From the NCBI RefSeq assembly GCF_020733635.1, contig NZ_JAJFZL010000001.1, positions 5,642,001 to 5,706,000 of the forward strand: DNA of 64,000 nt. The letters run 5' to 3'. The translations under genes were made by a program, and so were the position numbers. The notes under the pieces were generated by a model. That model did no database searches. It saw nothing but the letters and a program-made list of their open reading frames with translations, and had not been told where the DNA came from. Positions within the stretch are counted from its first letter, which is position 1; every line of letters starts with the position of its first letter. Source of the DNA: Nocardia spumae. Its GTDB lineage: Bacteria > Actinomycetota > Actinomycetes > Mycobacteriales > Mycobacteriaceae. Positions 18,248-26,231 of this stretch are shown piece after piece.

Positions 18248-18318
18248 CGGGCCTCCTGCGATCCGCGGGACACCCGCACCCGGTCGGCCCAGCAAGCCGC
18301 TACGCAATTTTCACTCAC
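18244..18318 (-). CDS. 24-residue leader mini-gene, copy 1, coupled to the NRPS
   Basis: GTG-initiated 24-codon frame. Residues 1-4 are V-S-E-N, residues 11-16 are ADRVRV, and the last residue is arginine. Its TGA overlaps the GTG start of the NRPS (GTGA), and the NRPS ribosome site AGGAGG lies inside its last codons, so ribosomes ending here can restart on the NRPS. A stem GCGGG-TGT-CCCGC precedes that site. The next copy upstream is identical except for its last codons. A third, diverged member of equal length sits before the mycolyltransferase at 57580. Expression as a peptide is unproven; the conserved arrangement is what is seen. Confidence 0.6.
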   Translation of the reverse strand: MSENCVAACWADRVRVSRGSQEAR

Positions 18319-18400
18319 TGGGCCTCCTGCGATCCGCGGGACACCCGCACCCGGTCGGCCCAGCAAGCCGCTACGCAATTTTCACTCACTGGGCCTCCTG
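18249..18400. repeat. tandem direct repeat, 71-bp unit (2 full copies plus 10 bp)
   Basis: Units at 18249-18319 and 18320-18390 are identical; the first 10 bp of a third unit follow at 18391-18400. A diverged version of about 60 bp (8 differences by eye) occurs at 57593-57652, upstream of the mycolyltransferase gene and in the same orientation relative to it. This is therefore a dispersed family attached to gene starts. Confidence 0.92.
18315..18389 (-). CDS. 24-residue leader mini-gene, copy 2 (tandem)
   Basis: Second copy of the same mini-gene, exactly 71 bp upstream. Its GTG has AGGAGG with a 4-bp spacer; its TGA overlaps the GTG of copy 1 (GTGA). The array therefore forms a chain of coupled starts: copy 2, copy 1, NRPS. 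The two copies are identical over the 71-bp unit, which points to recent duplication. Confidence 0.55.
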   Translation of the reverse strand: MSENCVAACWADRVRVSRGSQEAQ

Positions 18401-18537
18401 TCATCTCCGAGGAGCATGCATCGAAGGGTTACCGAGCAAACCTACGGCATGCGCTCACCGAATCCGAATACCCGCGCGCAAGATGATCACACCGCAGGTC
18501 GGCGTGCCGGGAGCCGCCGAGACACCCGCAGGCCCGG

Positions 18538-19368
18538 TTACGGCTCCGGGAGCCGGTCCAGCGCGGCCTGACTCGCCTCGTCAGCGGCGCGATAGATGAT
18601 CAGACGCTGATCGGGATCCTGCATCGGGATCAAAGCCTCGAACGACACCGTGAGCACGCCGACGTCCGGATGCCGCATGGTCTTCTGGCCGCGGCCCTGG
18701 ACCCGCACATCGCGGCGTTCCCACAGCTCGACGAATTCGGCACTGCCGGTACGGAACTCGTCGATCAGATCGGCGAGCACCCGATCGTCGGGGTGAGCCG
18801 CCCAGGCCGCCCGCAAGCCCGCGATCCCCTCCCGCACGGTGCGTTCTCGGTCGGCGTAGAAATCGCACATCTGCGGGTACAGCAGGCACAACCACATGGA
18901 ATTGCGCTGGCGCGGCGGCAGGGTGTCGAAATCCAGCAGTAGCCGCGACATCTGCTGATTCCAGGCCAGGATGTCGTACCGGTGATTGATCACCATCGCC
19001 GGCAGCGGCGCCAGATCGGCCACCAGGCGGGTGAGCTCCGGCGATGCGGTGGTGGCGGGTTTACCGTCGTCCGGAGGCCGCTGCCGGGCCAGATCGAACA
19101 GGTACATGCGCTCATCGGGGGCCAGGCGAAGCGCCCGGGCCAGCGCGTCCAATACCTCCGGCGAGGGCCGCAGGCCGCGCCCCTGCTCCAGCCGCACGAT
19201 GTAGTCGATACTGACTCCGGCCAGCTCGGCGACCTCCTCCCGGCGCAGACCGGGGGTCCGACGGGTCTGCCGGCGCTGCGGCAGGCCGAAGTCGTGTGGA
19301 TCCAGTCTTTCGCGCCGGGTGCGCAGAAACGCTCCCAGCTCCTGTGTCACTTCCACCGTGCCGGTCAT
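18538..19368 (-). CDS. XRE-family regulator with MmyB-like ligand-binding domain
   Basis: A 276-residue regulator. The helix-turn-helix lies in residues 8-75 (FLRTRRERLDPHDFGLPQ, TPGLRREEVAELAGVSIDYIVRLEQGR). The C-terminal MmyB-type PAS-like domain is marked by PLPAMVINHRYDILAWNQQMSRLL, NSMWLCLLYP, and FRTGSAEFVELWERRDVR, ending with a HPDVGVLTVSFEALIPMQDPDQRLIIY strand. Actinobacteria carry many such pairs in which the regulator represses a divergent NAD(P)H-dependent oxidoreductase; here the divergent gene is an aldo/keto reductase. That target assignment is inference. Confidence 0.93.
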   Translation of the reverse strand: MTGTVEVTQELGAFLRTRRERLDPHDFGLPQRRQTRRTPGLRREEVAELAGVSIDYIVRLEQGRGLRPSPEVLDALARALRLAPDERMYLFDLARQRPPDDGKPATTASPELTRLVADLAPLPAMVINHRYDILAWNQQMSRLLLDFDTLPPRQRNSMWLCLLYPQMCDFYADRERTVREGIAGLRAAWAAHPDDRVLADLIDEFRTGSAEFVELWERRDVRVQGRGQKTMRHPDVGVLTVSFEALIPMQDPDQRLIIYRAADEASQAALDRLPEP

Positions 19369-19408
19369 CGCCTTCGATCCTACGGCGAGCCTGGTACCGG
19401 CGATCCCA

Positions 19409-19421
19409 GGAAGATCCTTCC
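19409..19421. promoter_or_regulatory. small palindrome in the XRE/AKR divergent promoter
   Basis: GGAAG-ATC-CTTCC, midway between the two divergent starts. A plausible operator for the MmyB-type regulator, but short enough to occur by chance. Confidence 0.3.
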
Positions 19422-19485
19422 CTTACCGCGCCCACCGGGCCCGCGCAGACTCGGTGTCGAGATCGCACCCACACAGGAGGACACC

Positions 19486-20550
19486 ATGGCGCTCACCCTC
19501 GACACCTATCGGCTGCTGGGCCGGTCCGGGCTGCGGGTCTCCCCGCTGGCGCTGGGCACGATGACCTTCGGCGCCGACTGGGGATGGGGCGCGGACCGCG
19601 ACGACGCGCGCAAACTGTTCGACGATTACGTCTCGCGGGGCGGCAACTTCATCGATACCGCCAGCGTCTACACCAACGGCAGCTCCGAACGTCTGCTCGG
19701 CGAATTCACCCGGGACAACCGGGAGAGCCTGGTATTGGCCACCAAGTACACGATGCTGCGCCGGCCCGGCGACCCGAACTCCGGCGGCAACAACCGCAAG
19801 TCGATGTTCGCCTCGGTCGAGGCCAGCCTGCGCAATCTGAACACCGACTACATCGATCTGCTGTACCTGCACGCGTGGGATTTCACGACCCCCGTCGAGG
19901 AGGTCCTGCGCGGTATGGACGATCTGGTCCGGCAGGGCAAGGTCCTCTACGTCGCCATCTCCGACACCCCCGCCTGGCAGGTGGCGCGCATGCAGACCGT
20001 CGCCGATCTGCGCGGATGGTCGCCCCTGGTGGCGCTGCAGGTCGAATACAGCCTGATCGAGCGCACGGTGGAACACGATCTGTTCCCGATGGCGCGCGAG
20101 CTCGGGCTCGGGGTGATTCCGTGGTCGCCGCTGGGCAGTGGCGTGCTGACCGGCAAGTACACCGCGGCCGATCTGGACGCCTCGGCGACCGGATCGCCCG
20201 AGGGCACCCGGCGCGACGTCGCCGCCGCGAACGGATCGCTGACCCCGCGTGGGCTCGAGATCGCCGAGGTCGTCAAGGAAGTCGCCGCCGAACTGGGCCG
20301 CACTCCCGCACAGACCGCACTGGCCTGGACCCTCCGGAATCCGGCGGTCACCGCGCCGATCATCGGCGCCCGCACGCCCGCGCAGCTGTCCGACAACCTG
20401 GGCGCGCTGGAGGTGGAATTCGGTGCGGCCCAGCTGGATCGGCTGAACGCGGCCAGCGCGGTCGAGCCGGGTTTCCCGCACAATATGCTGGCTCGGGAGA
20501 TGACGCAGACGGTCATCAACGGCGACCTCACCATCGCACCGCGCGTGTGA
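19486..20550 (+). CDS. aldo/keto reductase
   Basis: A 354-residue NADPH-dependent oxidoreductase of the AKR fold. The catalytic tetrad is visible: D and Y in NFIDTASVYTNGSSE, K in LVLATKYTM, H in DLLYLHAWD. PLGSGVLTGKY and the cofactor-binding PIIGARTPAQLSDNLGAL follow. Its length and the GWG loop put it among AKR11/12-like or YajO-type reductases acting on small carbonyls. GGAGG lies 5 bp before the ATG. It is transcribed away from the MmyB-type regulator and ends directly at the inverted repeat 20558-20601. Confidence 0.93.
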   Translation: MALTLDTYRLLGRSGLRVSPLALGTMTFGADWGWGADRDDARKLFDDYVSRGGNFIDTASVYTNGSSERLLGEFTRDNRESLVLATKYTMLRRPGDPNSGGNNRKSMFASVEASLRNLNTDYIDLLYLHAWDFTTPVEEVLRGMDDLVRQGKVLYVAISDTPAWQVARMQTVADLRGWSPLVALQVEYSLIERTVEHDLFPMARELGLGVIPWSPLGSGVLTGKYTAADLDASATGSPEGTRRDVAAANGSLTPRGLEIAEVVKEVAAELGRTPAQTALAWTLRNPAVTAPIIGARTPAQLSDNLGALEVEFGAAQLDRLNAASAVEPGFPHNMLAREMTQTVINGDLTIAPRV

Positions 20551-20557
20551 GTCACAC

Positions 20558-20601
20558 CGGATTCGAACCTCCCCGCATCACTGCGAGGAGGTTCGAATCC
20601 G
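20558..20601. repeat. 15-bp inverted repeat made of two tRNA T-arm-like sequences
   Basis: CGGATTCGAACCTCC (20558-20572) and its exact complement GGAGGTTCGAATCCG (20587-20601) flank a 14-nt loop that holds a further CGCA/TGCG stem. GGTTCGAATCC is the universal tRNA T-loop sequence, here present head to head without a tRNA body. It begins 8 bp after the aldo/keto reductase stop. It may be a terminator-like hairpin or a scar of a tRNA-targeting element. Confidence 0.7.
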
Positions 20602-20604
20602 TCT

Positions 20605-21125
20605 CTGCCCAGCGGGCGCTGGGTAGCGGTGGCCACCCACCGCGGCGAGACCAGTGCGGTCGGCAGTTCGAGCGTGCGGCGTTGGCGTTGCACGTCCAGG
20701 GCGGCGAGCGTTTCGGTGGCGTCGAAGGAGTCGAAGGAGAGGTTGCCGACGATAAAGCACAGGTCGGCGAGGTCGCGCCAGCGGTTCGAGGGTTGGCGGG
20801 TAGCGCCGTAGTGGGCGGTCATGGCGCAAATTTTGTCCGCGCCCTGGCTCGGCACGGGGATCAAGCGCGCCGGCGGCAGCTCGGTGAAGCCGTCGAGTTC
20901 GAGAATCGGTGTGGGGGTGAGAGATTCGATGTCTCCGACGATCACCTTGTCCACGGCCAGGTCGGCGTGGAAGTCCTCGATCAGCTGGCCGCTGAGGTAG
21001 ATCGAGACGGTGAGTTCGGCGCCGGTGGCGGCGTTCCCGGCAATTCGCTTGGCCAACTCGACTCCGAAGATGAAGGGGTCGATATCGTGGATCCAGCCGA
21101 GCGCGAGCGGCTGAGCGCCCCTCAC
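20605..21125 (-). pseudogene. AbiEii/AbiGii-type nucleotidyltransferase toxin, decayed fragment
   Basis: The minus strand encodes about 170 residues with the C-terminal half of an AbiEii-family toxin: FHADLAVDKVIVGD, ELDGFTELPPARLIPVPSQG, ADKICAMTAHYGATRQPSNRWRDLADLCFIV, then a helical tail. The N-terminal GSxxxDxD nucleotidyltransferase motif is absent, there is no convincing start, and the frame runs on into the antisense of the aldo/keto reductase, so both ends are lost. No AbiEi-type antitoxin gene is nearby. Intact members are type IV toxin-antitoxin toxins. The flanking hairpins may mark recombination points. Confidence 0.65.
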
Positions 21126-21146
21126 CGCCGTGCAATAACGGGGGGG

Positions 21147-21187
21147 CGAGCGCCGGCCTCCGCACGGTATTGCGGGGCCGGCGCTCG
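21147..21187. terminator. strong hairpin next to a G-run
   Basis: 12-bp perfect stem CGAGCGCCGGCC / GGCCGGCGCTCG with an inner CCGCA/TGCGG stem, followed on the plus strand by TTT and preceded by seven G residues (21140-21146). It lies downstream of the chelatase gene (minus strand), so it could end that operon, or mark the broken 5' end of the AbiEii fragment. Confidence 0.5.
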
Positions 21188-21269
21188 TTTCCACCACCAC
21201 CGCGGGGCCGGTCCACGCGGCCGCGACCGAACTCGTCCCGAATCGATCGGTGGTGAGAACGAGCTCGAA

Positions 21270-21986
21270 TCACGCAGCGGTGGAAAGATATTCGCTTGCG
21301 CCGAAAAGATACCGTTCGGTCAGCAGGCGCACGATCCCCGGATGCGCTCCCAGGGGTTCGGCGACGCCGTCGGCTCCCGCCTCGCGCAGGCGTTGATGGA
21401 ACAGTCCGTGCGCCAGGAGATAAGAGCCGACGAACACCCGATCTCGACCGGATTCCCGCAGGGCGGCGACAACTTCCGGAACCCGCGGCTCGCCGGTGGC
21501 GATATACGCGGTGCGCACGGAGCCGCCCAGCTCCTCGGCCAGCAGGGCGGTGGCCCGCCGGACATCGTGGCGCGCGCGGGCATCCGAGGATCCGGCCGCC
21601 GCGAGCACGACGGCGTCGCCCCGGCGCATACCCGCCTCACGCAAACGCTTACGCATCACGCGGGCCAACATCGGGTCCGGGCCCATCGCCGGGGTCACCA
21701 CCACATCCGGGTGGCCGCTGTCGCGGACCTCGCGCGGGACGTCCTGGTACACGTGGTATCCGGAGGCGAGGAAGGCCGGAACCACCACGGCCGGGCCGCA
21801 ATCCAGTTCGCGAAGTACGTCGGCGGGAGTGGGCCCGAGCACGTCGACGAAGGCGGTTCGTACCTCCGGCTCGGCGCCGGACCCGGCCAGTTCCGCTCGC
21901 ACCGCGTCGGCGAGGGTGCCGATCATCTCCACTCCGCGCGGACTGCGGGTGCCGTGAGCCACCAGCACCAGGGCGGGGGCGCTCAC
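21270..21986 (-). CDS. CbiX/SirB-type sirohydrochlorin chelatase
   Basis: A 238-residue chelatase. The N-terminal half has the metal-binding LVLVAHGTRSPRG near residues 6-18 and VDVLGPTPADVL; the second half repeats the fold with PAFLASGYHVYQDVP and VRTAYIATGEPRVPEVVAAL. Two CbiX domains in one chain give the long form that inserts Fe2+ (or Co2+) into sirohydrochlorin. The GTG at 21986 overlaps the TGA of the hemD-type gene (GTGA). As the last gene of the nitrite-reductase operon it most likely supplies sirohaem for NirB. An ATG at 22070 lies inside the upstream gene and is unlikely. Confidence 0.92.
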   Translation of the reverse strand: MSAPALVLVAHGTRSPRGVEMIGTLADAVRAELAGSGAEPEVRTAFVDVLGPTPADVLRELDCGPAVVVPAFLASGYHVYQDVPREVRDSGHPDVVVTPAMGPDPMLARVMRKRLREAGMRRGDAVVLAAAGSSDARARHDVRRATALLAEELGGSVRTAYIATGEPRVPEVVAALRESGRDRVFVGSYLLAHGLFHQRLREAGADGVAEPLGAHPGIVRLLTERYLFGASEYLSTAA

Positions 21987-23203
21987 CACACCCCCGCCAT
22001 CGGCGCGGGCCGCTGCGGGCGCAGCGACGGCGCGTATCCCACCGGGGGACGCGAATTGTTGTCGACGCATTCGGCCGGGTCCAGGGCCAGCCGGTAGCCG
22101 CGTTTGACCACGGTCTGAATCGCCTTCGGCGTGCCGAGACCCGCACGCAGCCGGGCGATTCCGGTTTCCACCGCGTGAGTGTCGTCACCGCCGCCAGGCA
22201 GCGCCGCGAGCAGATCCTCCCGCGACACCACGCGGCCGGGCTGGCGGGCCAGCGCCCGCATCAGCGCCATCGGCGCGGGTGCGAGCTGGCGCACCGAGCC
22301 GTCGACCACCACACAGCCACCGCGCACACTCAGTTCGTGCCCGGCGGCGTGAATCCGATTGGCGCGCCGCGGAAGTTCCTCGGCGACGTGACGTGCCAGC
22401 GCACCCAGTCGCGCACGCCCCGGCATGGACGAGGACACGCCCAGCTCCTCGAGCGGCGCGGCGGTGATCGGGCCGACGCAGGCGGGCAGCACCCGCGCGC
22501 GCATCGCCTGCAACACCCCTTCGAGCAGCCCGGTTTCCTTGGCCCGCATCAGCATCGAGGCCACCGCCGGCGCGCTGGTGAAGGTGACGCAGTCCAGCGC
22601 GGAGGTCATCACACCCTCGATCAGCCGGTCCATCGGCGCCCGGTCGTCGGGCGGCACCCAGCGATACACCGGCACCGGAACGACATCCGCTCCGGCACAG
22701 CGCAATACCTCACAGAAGTCGGGCACCGGTTCCCATTCGGTGGTCGCGCCGTGCAGCTGCACGGCGATCCGGACTCCCTCGACGCCCTCGGCCAGCAGGT
22801 GATCGAGCACCTCCGCCGAGGACTCCGAGGCCGGTGACCACTCCTCCCGCAGTTCGGCGGCGCGGATGGCGCCCTTGGCCTTGGGACCGCGCGCCAGTAC
22901 CCGCGTGGAATCCATGGTGGCCCGGAGATTCTCGGCCAGTCCCCAGCCCTCGGCGGCTTCCATCCAGCCTCGGAAGCCGATACCGGTGGTGGCGACCGTG
23001 ATCTGCGGCGGATCGGCGACCAGCTGCCGGGTGACCCGCTCCAGCTCGGTGTCGTCGGCCAGCGGAATGATGCGGATCGCCGGGGCGGAAACGATATTCG
23101 CGCCTCGGCGAGTCAGCAGGGTGGCCAATTCGTCGGCCCGGCGGGCAGCAGTCACCCCGATGGTGAAGCCGTCCAGAGGTTTCGAAGGTGTCGCATCGCT
23201 CAC
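21983..23203 (-). CDS. uroporphyrinogen-III synthase fused to a winged-helix DNA-binding domain
   Basis: A 406-residue fusion. Residues 1-270 are a HemD fold (FTIGVTAARRADELATLLTRRGA at the N-terminus, ITVATTGIGFRGW, DCVTFTSAPAVASML, LPACVGPITAAPLEELG). Residues about 290-380 are an OmpR/PhoB-type winged helix (LSVRGGCVVVDG, LAPAPMALMRALARQPGRVVSREDLLAAL, THAVETGIARLRAGLG, IQTVVKRGYRLAL). There is no phospho-receiver domain. HemD cyclises hydroxymethylbilane to uroporphyrinogen III, the sirohaem precursor. The same fusion is known in the mycobacterial nitrite gene region (Rv0260c). GTG at 23203 overlaps the nirD TGA (GTGA). Confidence 0.92.
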   Translation of the reverse strand: MSDATPSKPLDGFTIGVTAARRADELATLLTRRGANIVSAPAIRIIPLADDTELERVTRQLVADPPQITVATTGIGFRGWMEAAEGWGLAENLRATMDSTRVLARGPKAKGAIRAAELREEWSPASESSAEVLDHLLAEGVEGVRIAVQLHGATTEWEPVPDFCEVLRCAGADVVPVPVYRWVPPDDRAPMDRLIEGVMTSALDCVTFTSAPAVASMLMRAKETGLLEGVLQAMRARVLPACVGPITAAPLEELGVSSSMPGRARLGALARHVAEELPRRANRIHAAGHELSVRGGCVVVDGSVRQLAPAPMALMRALARQPGRVVSREDLLAALPGGGDDTHAVETGIARLRAGLGTPKAIQTVVKRGYRLALDPAECVDNNSRPPVGYAPSLRPQRPAPMAGVW

Positions 23204-23592
23204 GGCGTACCGCCGCTGTAGAGCGGTTCGTTGGATACCGTGACGACGCCGTCGACCACGCGCACGCCGTAGACCGGCAGCGCCACCGATTCGTCGTCCA
23301 GGCAGCGCCCGTCGAGCAGTGAGAACGCCTGCTTGAGCAGCGGCGAGGCGACCACCGGGACACCGGCGCGGTCGCCGACGATACCGCGCGACATCACCGC
23401 GGCCCGCCCGAACGGATCGATATTGCCGACCGCGTAGAGCGTGCCGTCGGGCAGCAGGAACAGGGCGGCCTGGCGTCCGCCCCGCAGCAGCACCGCCACG
23501 CCGCGGCCGGGAATCAGATAGTCGAGCCGGCATGCCGAGGTCCAACCCGCGGTGGTTGCCGGTGTGAATCCGGGTGTGTCGATAACGGTCAT
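23200..23592 (-). CDS. nirD: nitrite reductase [NAD(P)H] small subunit NirD
   Basis: A 130-residue Rieske-fold protein without the iron-binding cysteine/histidine pairs, as is normal for NirD. Landmarks: GRGVAVLLRGGRQAALFLLPDGTLYAVGNIDPFGRAAVMSRGIVGD and DGRCLDDESVALPVYGVRVVDG. It pairs with NirB to reduce nitrite to ammonium in the cytoplasm. GGAGGAGA stands just before the ATG. It follows nirB by 65 bp and is coupled to the hemD-type gene downstream. Confidence 0.95.
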   Translation of the reverse strand: MTVIDTPGFTPATTAGWTSACRLDYLIPGRGVAVLLRGGRQAALFLLPDGTLYAVGNIDPFGRAAVMSRGIVGDRAGVPVVASPLLKQAFSLLDGRCLDDESVALPVYGVRVVDGVVTVSNEPLYSGGTP

Positions 23593-23657
23593 CGGTAATC
23601 TCCTCCGAACGCCTTACCTAATAGGTACCGGTGTCCTGTTTCCACACGATTACGTGG

Positions 23658-26204
23658 CTATTTCTCGGGCGTGGCGGTAGTTGCCGGCATATCCGGCAAA
23701 CCGAGCAATACCGGCACCTTGCGGGCGCCGCTGTCGTCGAAGGCGATCGTGGGATCGGCTTCCTCGGGAGCGTTGACGAAGGTCACGAAGCGCGACAGCT
23801 TCTGCGGATCCTCCAGTACAGCGGCCCATTCGTCCTTGTAACCCGCGACGTGACGGGCCATCGCGGCCTCCAGATCGTCGGCGATGCCGAGTGAGTCCTC
23901 GCAGACAACCTGCTTGAGGTGTTCGATCCCGCCCTCGAGTGATTCCTGCCACGGCGCGGTGCGCTGCAGCCGGTCCGCGGTGCGGATGTAGAACATCAGG
24001 TAGCGGTCGATGTAGCGGATCAGCGTCTCGTCGTCGAGGTCGCCCGCCAGCAGCACGGCGTGCTTGGGCGTCAGACCGCCGTTACCGCCGACGTAGAGGT
24101 TCCACCCGTTCTCGGTGGCGATGACGCCGACATCCTTGCCGCGCGCCTCCGCGCATTCCCGGGCACATCCCGACACCGCCAGCTTGAGCTTGTGCGGGGA
24201 ACGCAGACCCCGGTAGCGCTTCTCCAGCAGGACGGCCATTCCCACCGAATCCTGCTGTCCGTAGCGGCACCAGGTCGAGCCCACACAGCTCTTCACCGTG
24301 CGCAGCGATTTGCCGTAGGCGTGGCCGGATTCCATCCCCTTGTCCACCAGCCGCTGCCAGATCTGCGGCAGCTGCTCGACCCGGGCGCCGAACAGGTCGA
24401 TGCGCTGACCGCCGGTGACCTTCACGTAGAGACCGAAATCCTTGGCGATCTGGCCGATTTCGATCAGCTGCTCGGGGGTGACCTCGCCGCCGGGCATCCG
24501 CGGCACCACCGAGTAGGTACCGTTCTTCTGCAGGTTGGCCAGGAAGTGGTCGTTGGTGTCCTGCAGTGCCGACTGCTCACCGTCGAGGATGTGATCGCTC
24601 GAGGTGGAAGCGAGGATGGAGGCGACGGTCGGCTTGCAGATATCGCAACCGATTCCGGTGCCGTGCTTGGCGATCAGTTCGGAGAAGGTGCGGATCCCGG
24701 TGGCCTGGACGATCTCGAACAGCTCCGACCGCGACTGGGTGAAGTGCTCGCACAGCGCCTTCGACATCTCGACGCCGGACTGCTCGAGCAGCTTCTTGAT
24801 CATGGGAACGCAACCGCCACAGGAGGTTCCAGCGGCAGTGCAGCTCTTGACCCCGGCGATATCGCACGCGCCGTCCGCGATCGCACCGCAGATCGCGCCC
24901 TTGCTCACATTGTTGCAGGAGCAGATCTGCGCCTCGTCGGGCAGCGCGTCGGCGCCGAGTTCCGCACCCGCGGGCGAGATCAGCGCGGCCGGTTCGGCCG
25001 GCAGTTCACTGCCGACCAGCGGCCGCAGCGCCGCGTACTGTGAGGCGTCGCCGACCAGAATGCCGCCGAGCAGGGTCTTGGCATCGTCGGAGAGCACGAG
25101 TTTGGCGTAGGTGCCCTTGGCGGCGTCGTGCAGCACCACCGACAGCGCACCCTCGGTGGTGGCGTGCGCGTCGCCGAAGCTGGCCACGTCCACCCCGAGC
25201 AGTTTCAGCTTGGTCGACAGATCCGCGCCGGGGAATTCCCCCGCTCCACCGAGCAGCCGATCCGCGACGATCTCGGCGGTGGTGTAACCGGGTGCCACCA
25301 GGCCGTAGCAGGTGCCCTCCACCGCCGCGACCTCACCGATCGCGAAGATATTGGGATCCGAGGTGGCCATGCCGAGGTCGGTGACCGCACCGCCGCGCGC
25401 GCCGATCTCGAGTCCGGCGTCGCGGGCGATCTGATCGCGCGGGCGGACACCGGCGGAGAAGACCACCAGCGAGGCGTCGATGGCCGATTCGTCGGACAGC
25501 GTAACCCGCAGTCCCGCACCGTCTTCGGCCGGTTCGATGGCCGAGGTGCCGACTCCGGTGTGCACGTGCAGGCCGAGATCGGTGACCAGCTTCTCCAGGA
25601 TGGCGCCACCACCCTCGTCGACCTGCACCGGCATCAGGCGCGGCGCGAATTCGACCACGTGCGGGGTCATTCCCATCAGCCGCAGCGCGTTGGCGGCCTC
25701 GAGCCCCAGCAGACCACCGCCGACGACCACACCGACCGCGCCCGGGCCGGCGACGTCGGCCGCGGCACGGATGCCGTCGAGATCCTCGAGGGTGCGGTAG
25801 ACGAAGCATTCGGGCCGATCATGGCCCGGAACCGGCGGTACGAACGCATACGATCCGGTCGCCAGCACCAGTGCGTCGTAACCGATCACGTCGCCGGAGG
25901 AGGTGGTGACCTTGCGCGCGGCGCGGTCGATCTCCTCGGCCCGCACGCCCAGGTGCAGGTCCACCAGCGCGTCACCGGCGTACTCGTTACCGGGCAGGGC
26001 GAGCGCGGCGGGATCCCAGCTGCCGACATAGGACGAGAGGCCGACGCGGTCGTAGGCGGGCAGGCTCTCCTCGCTCAGCACCACGACCTGCCACTGTCCG
26101 GCCTCGTCGCGAGAGCGCAACGCCTCGACGAATCGGTGCCCGACCATGCCGTGGCCGATGACCACCACGGTCTTGCGCTGCGAGGGGTCGACTGTCGTGA
26201 ACAT
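23658..26204 (-). CDS. nirB: assimilatory nitrite reductase [NAD(P)H] large subunit NirB
   Basis: An 848-residue flavo-sirohaem enzyme. Domains in order: FAD/NAD(P)H pyridine-nucleotide oxidoreductase (VVVIGHGMVGHRF at residue 12, GVVVGGGLLGLEAANAL near 155); BFD-like [2Fe-2S] domain (CSCNNVSKGAICGAI, TSCGGCVPMIKKLLEQ near 430-475); ferredoxin-like half-domain; sirohaem/[4Fe-4S] domain with CVGSTWCRYG and SGCARECAEARGKDVGV, holding the four cluster cysteines. It carries out six-electron reduction of nitrite to ammonium. GGAGG lies 6 bp before the ATG. Second gene of narK-nirB-nirD-hemD-chelatase. Confidence 0.97.
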   Translation of the reverse strand: MFTTVDPSQRKTVVVIGHGMVGHRFVEALRSRDEAGQWQVVVLSEESLPAYDRVGLSSYVGSWDPAALALPGNEYAGDALVDLHLGVRAEEIDRAARKVTTSSGDVIGYDALVLATGSYAFVPPVPGHDRPECFVYRTLEDLDGIRAAADVAGPGAVGVVVGGGLLGLEAANALRLMGMTPHVVEFAPRLMPVQVDEGGGAILEKLVTDLGLHVHTGVGTSAIEPAEDGAGLRVTLSDESAIDASLVVFSAGVRPRDQIARDAGLEIGARGGAVTDLGMATSDPNIFAIGEVAAVEGTCYGLVAPGYTTAEIVADRLLGGAGEFPGADLSTKLKLLGVDVASFGDAHATTEGALSVVLHDAAKGTYAKLVLSDDAKTLLGGILVGDASQYAALRPLVGSELPAEPAALISPAGAELGADALPDEAQICSCNNVSKGAICGAIADGACDIAGVKSCTAAGTSCGGCVPMIKKLLEQSGVEMSKALCEHFTQSRSELFEIVQATGIRTFSELIAKHGTGIGCDICKPTVASILASTSSDHILDGEQSALQDTNDHFLANLQKNGTYSVVPRMPGGEVTPEQLIEIGQIAKDFGLYVKVTGGQRIDLFGARVEQLPQIWQRLVDKGMESGHAYGKSLRTVKSCVGSTWCRYGQQDSVGMAVLLEKRYRGLRSPHKLKLAVSGCARECAEARGKDVGVIATENGWNLYVGGNGGLTPKHAVLLAGDLDDETLIRYIDRYLMFYIRTADRLQRTAPWQESLEGGIEHLKQVVCEDSLGIADDLEAAMARHVAGYKDEWAAVLEDPQKLSRFVTFVNAPEEADPTIAFDDSGARKVPVLLGLPDMPATTATPEK

Positions 26205-26231
26205 GACTGTCCTCCGATGCTTTCGAGATGG

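Noticed and set aside
18249..18400. Possible CRISPR array or insertion-sequence end
   Set aside because: Units are directly adjacent without spacers, contain a conserved reading frame, and no cas, transposase or target duplication is seen.
20558..20601. Possible tRNA gene suggested by GGTTCGAATCC
   Set aside because: The T-loop sequence is present but the T-stem does not pair properly and there is no acceptor, D or anticodon arm on either strand.
19296..22097. Very long plus-strand open frame (933 codons) spanning the aldo/keto reductase and chelatase genes
   Set aside because: Arginine/proline/histidine-rich translation with no domain, overlapping well-supported genes in other frames; a high-GC shadow.
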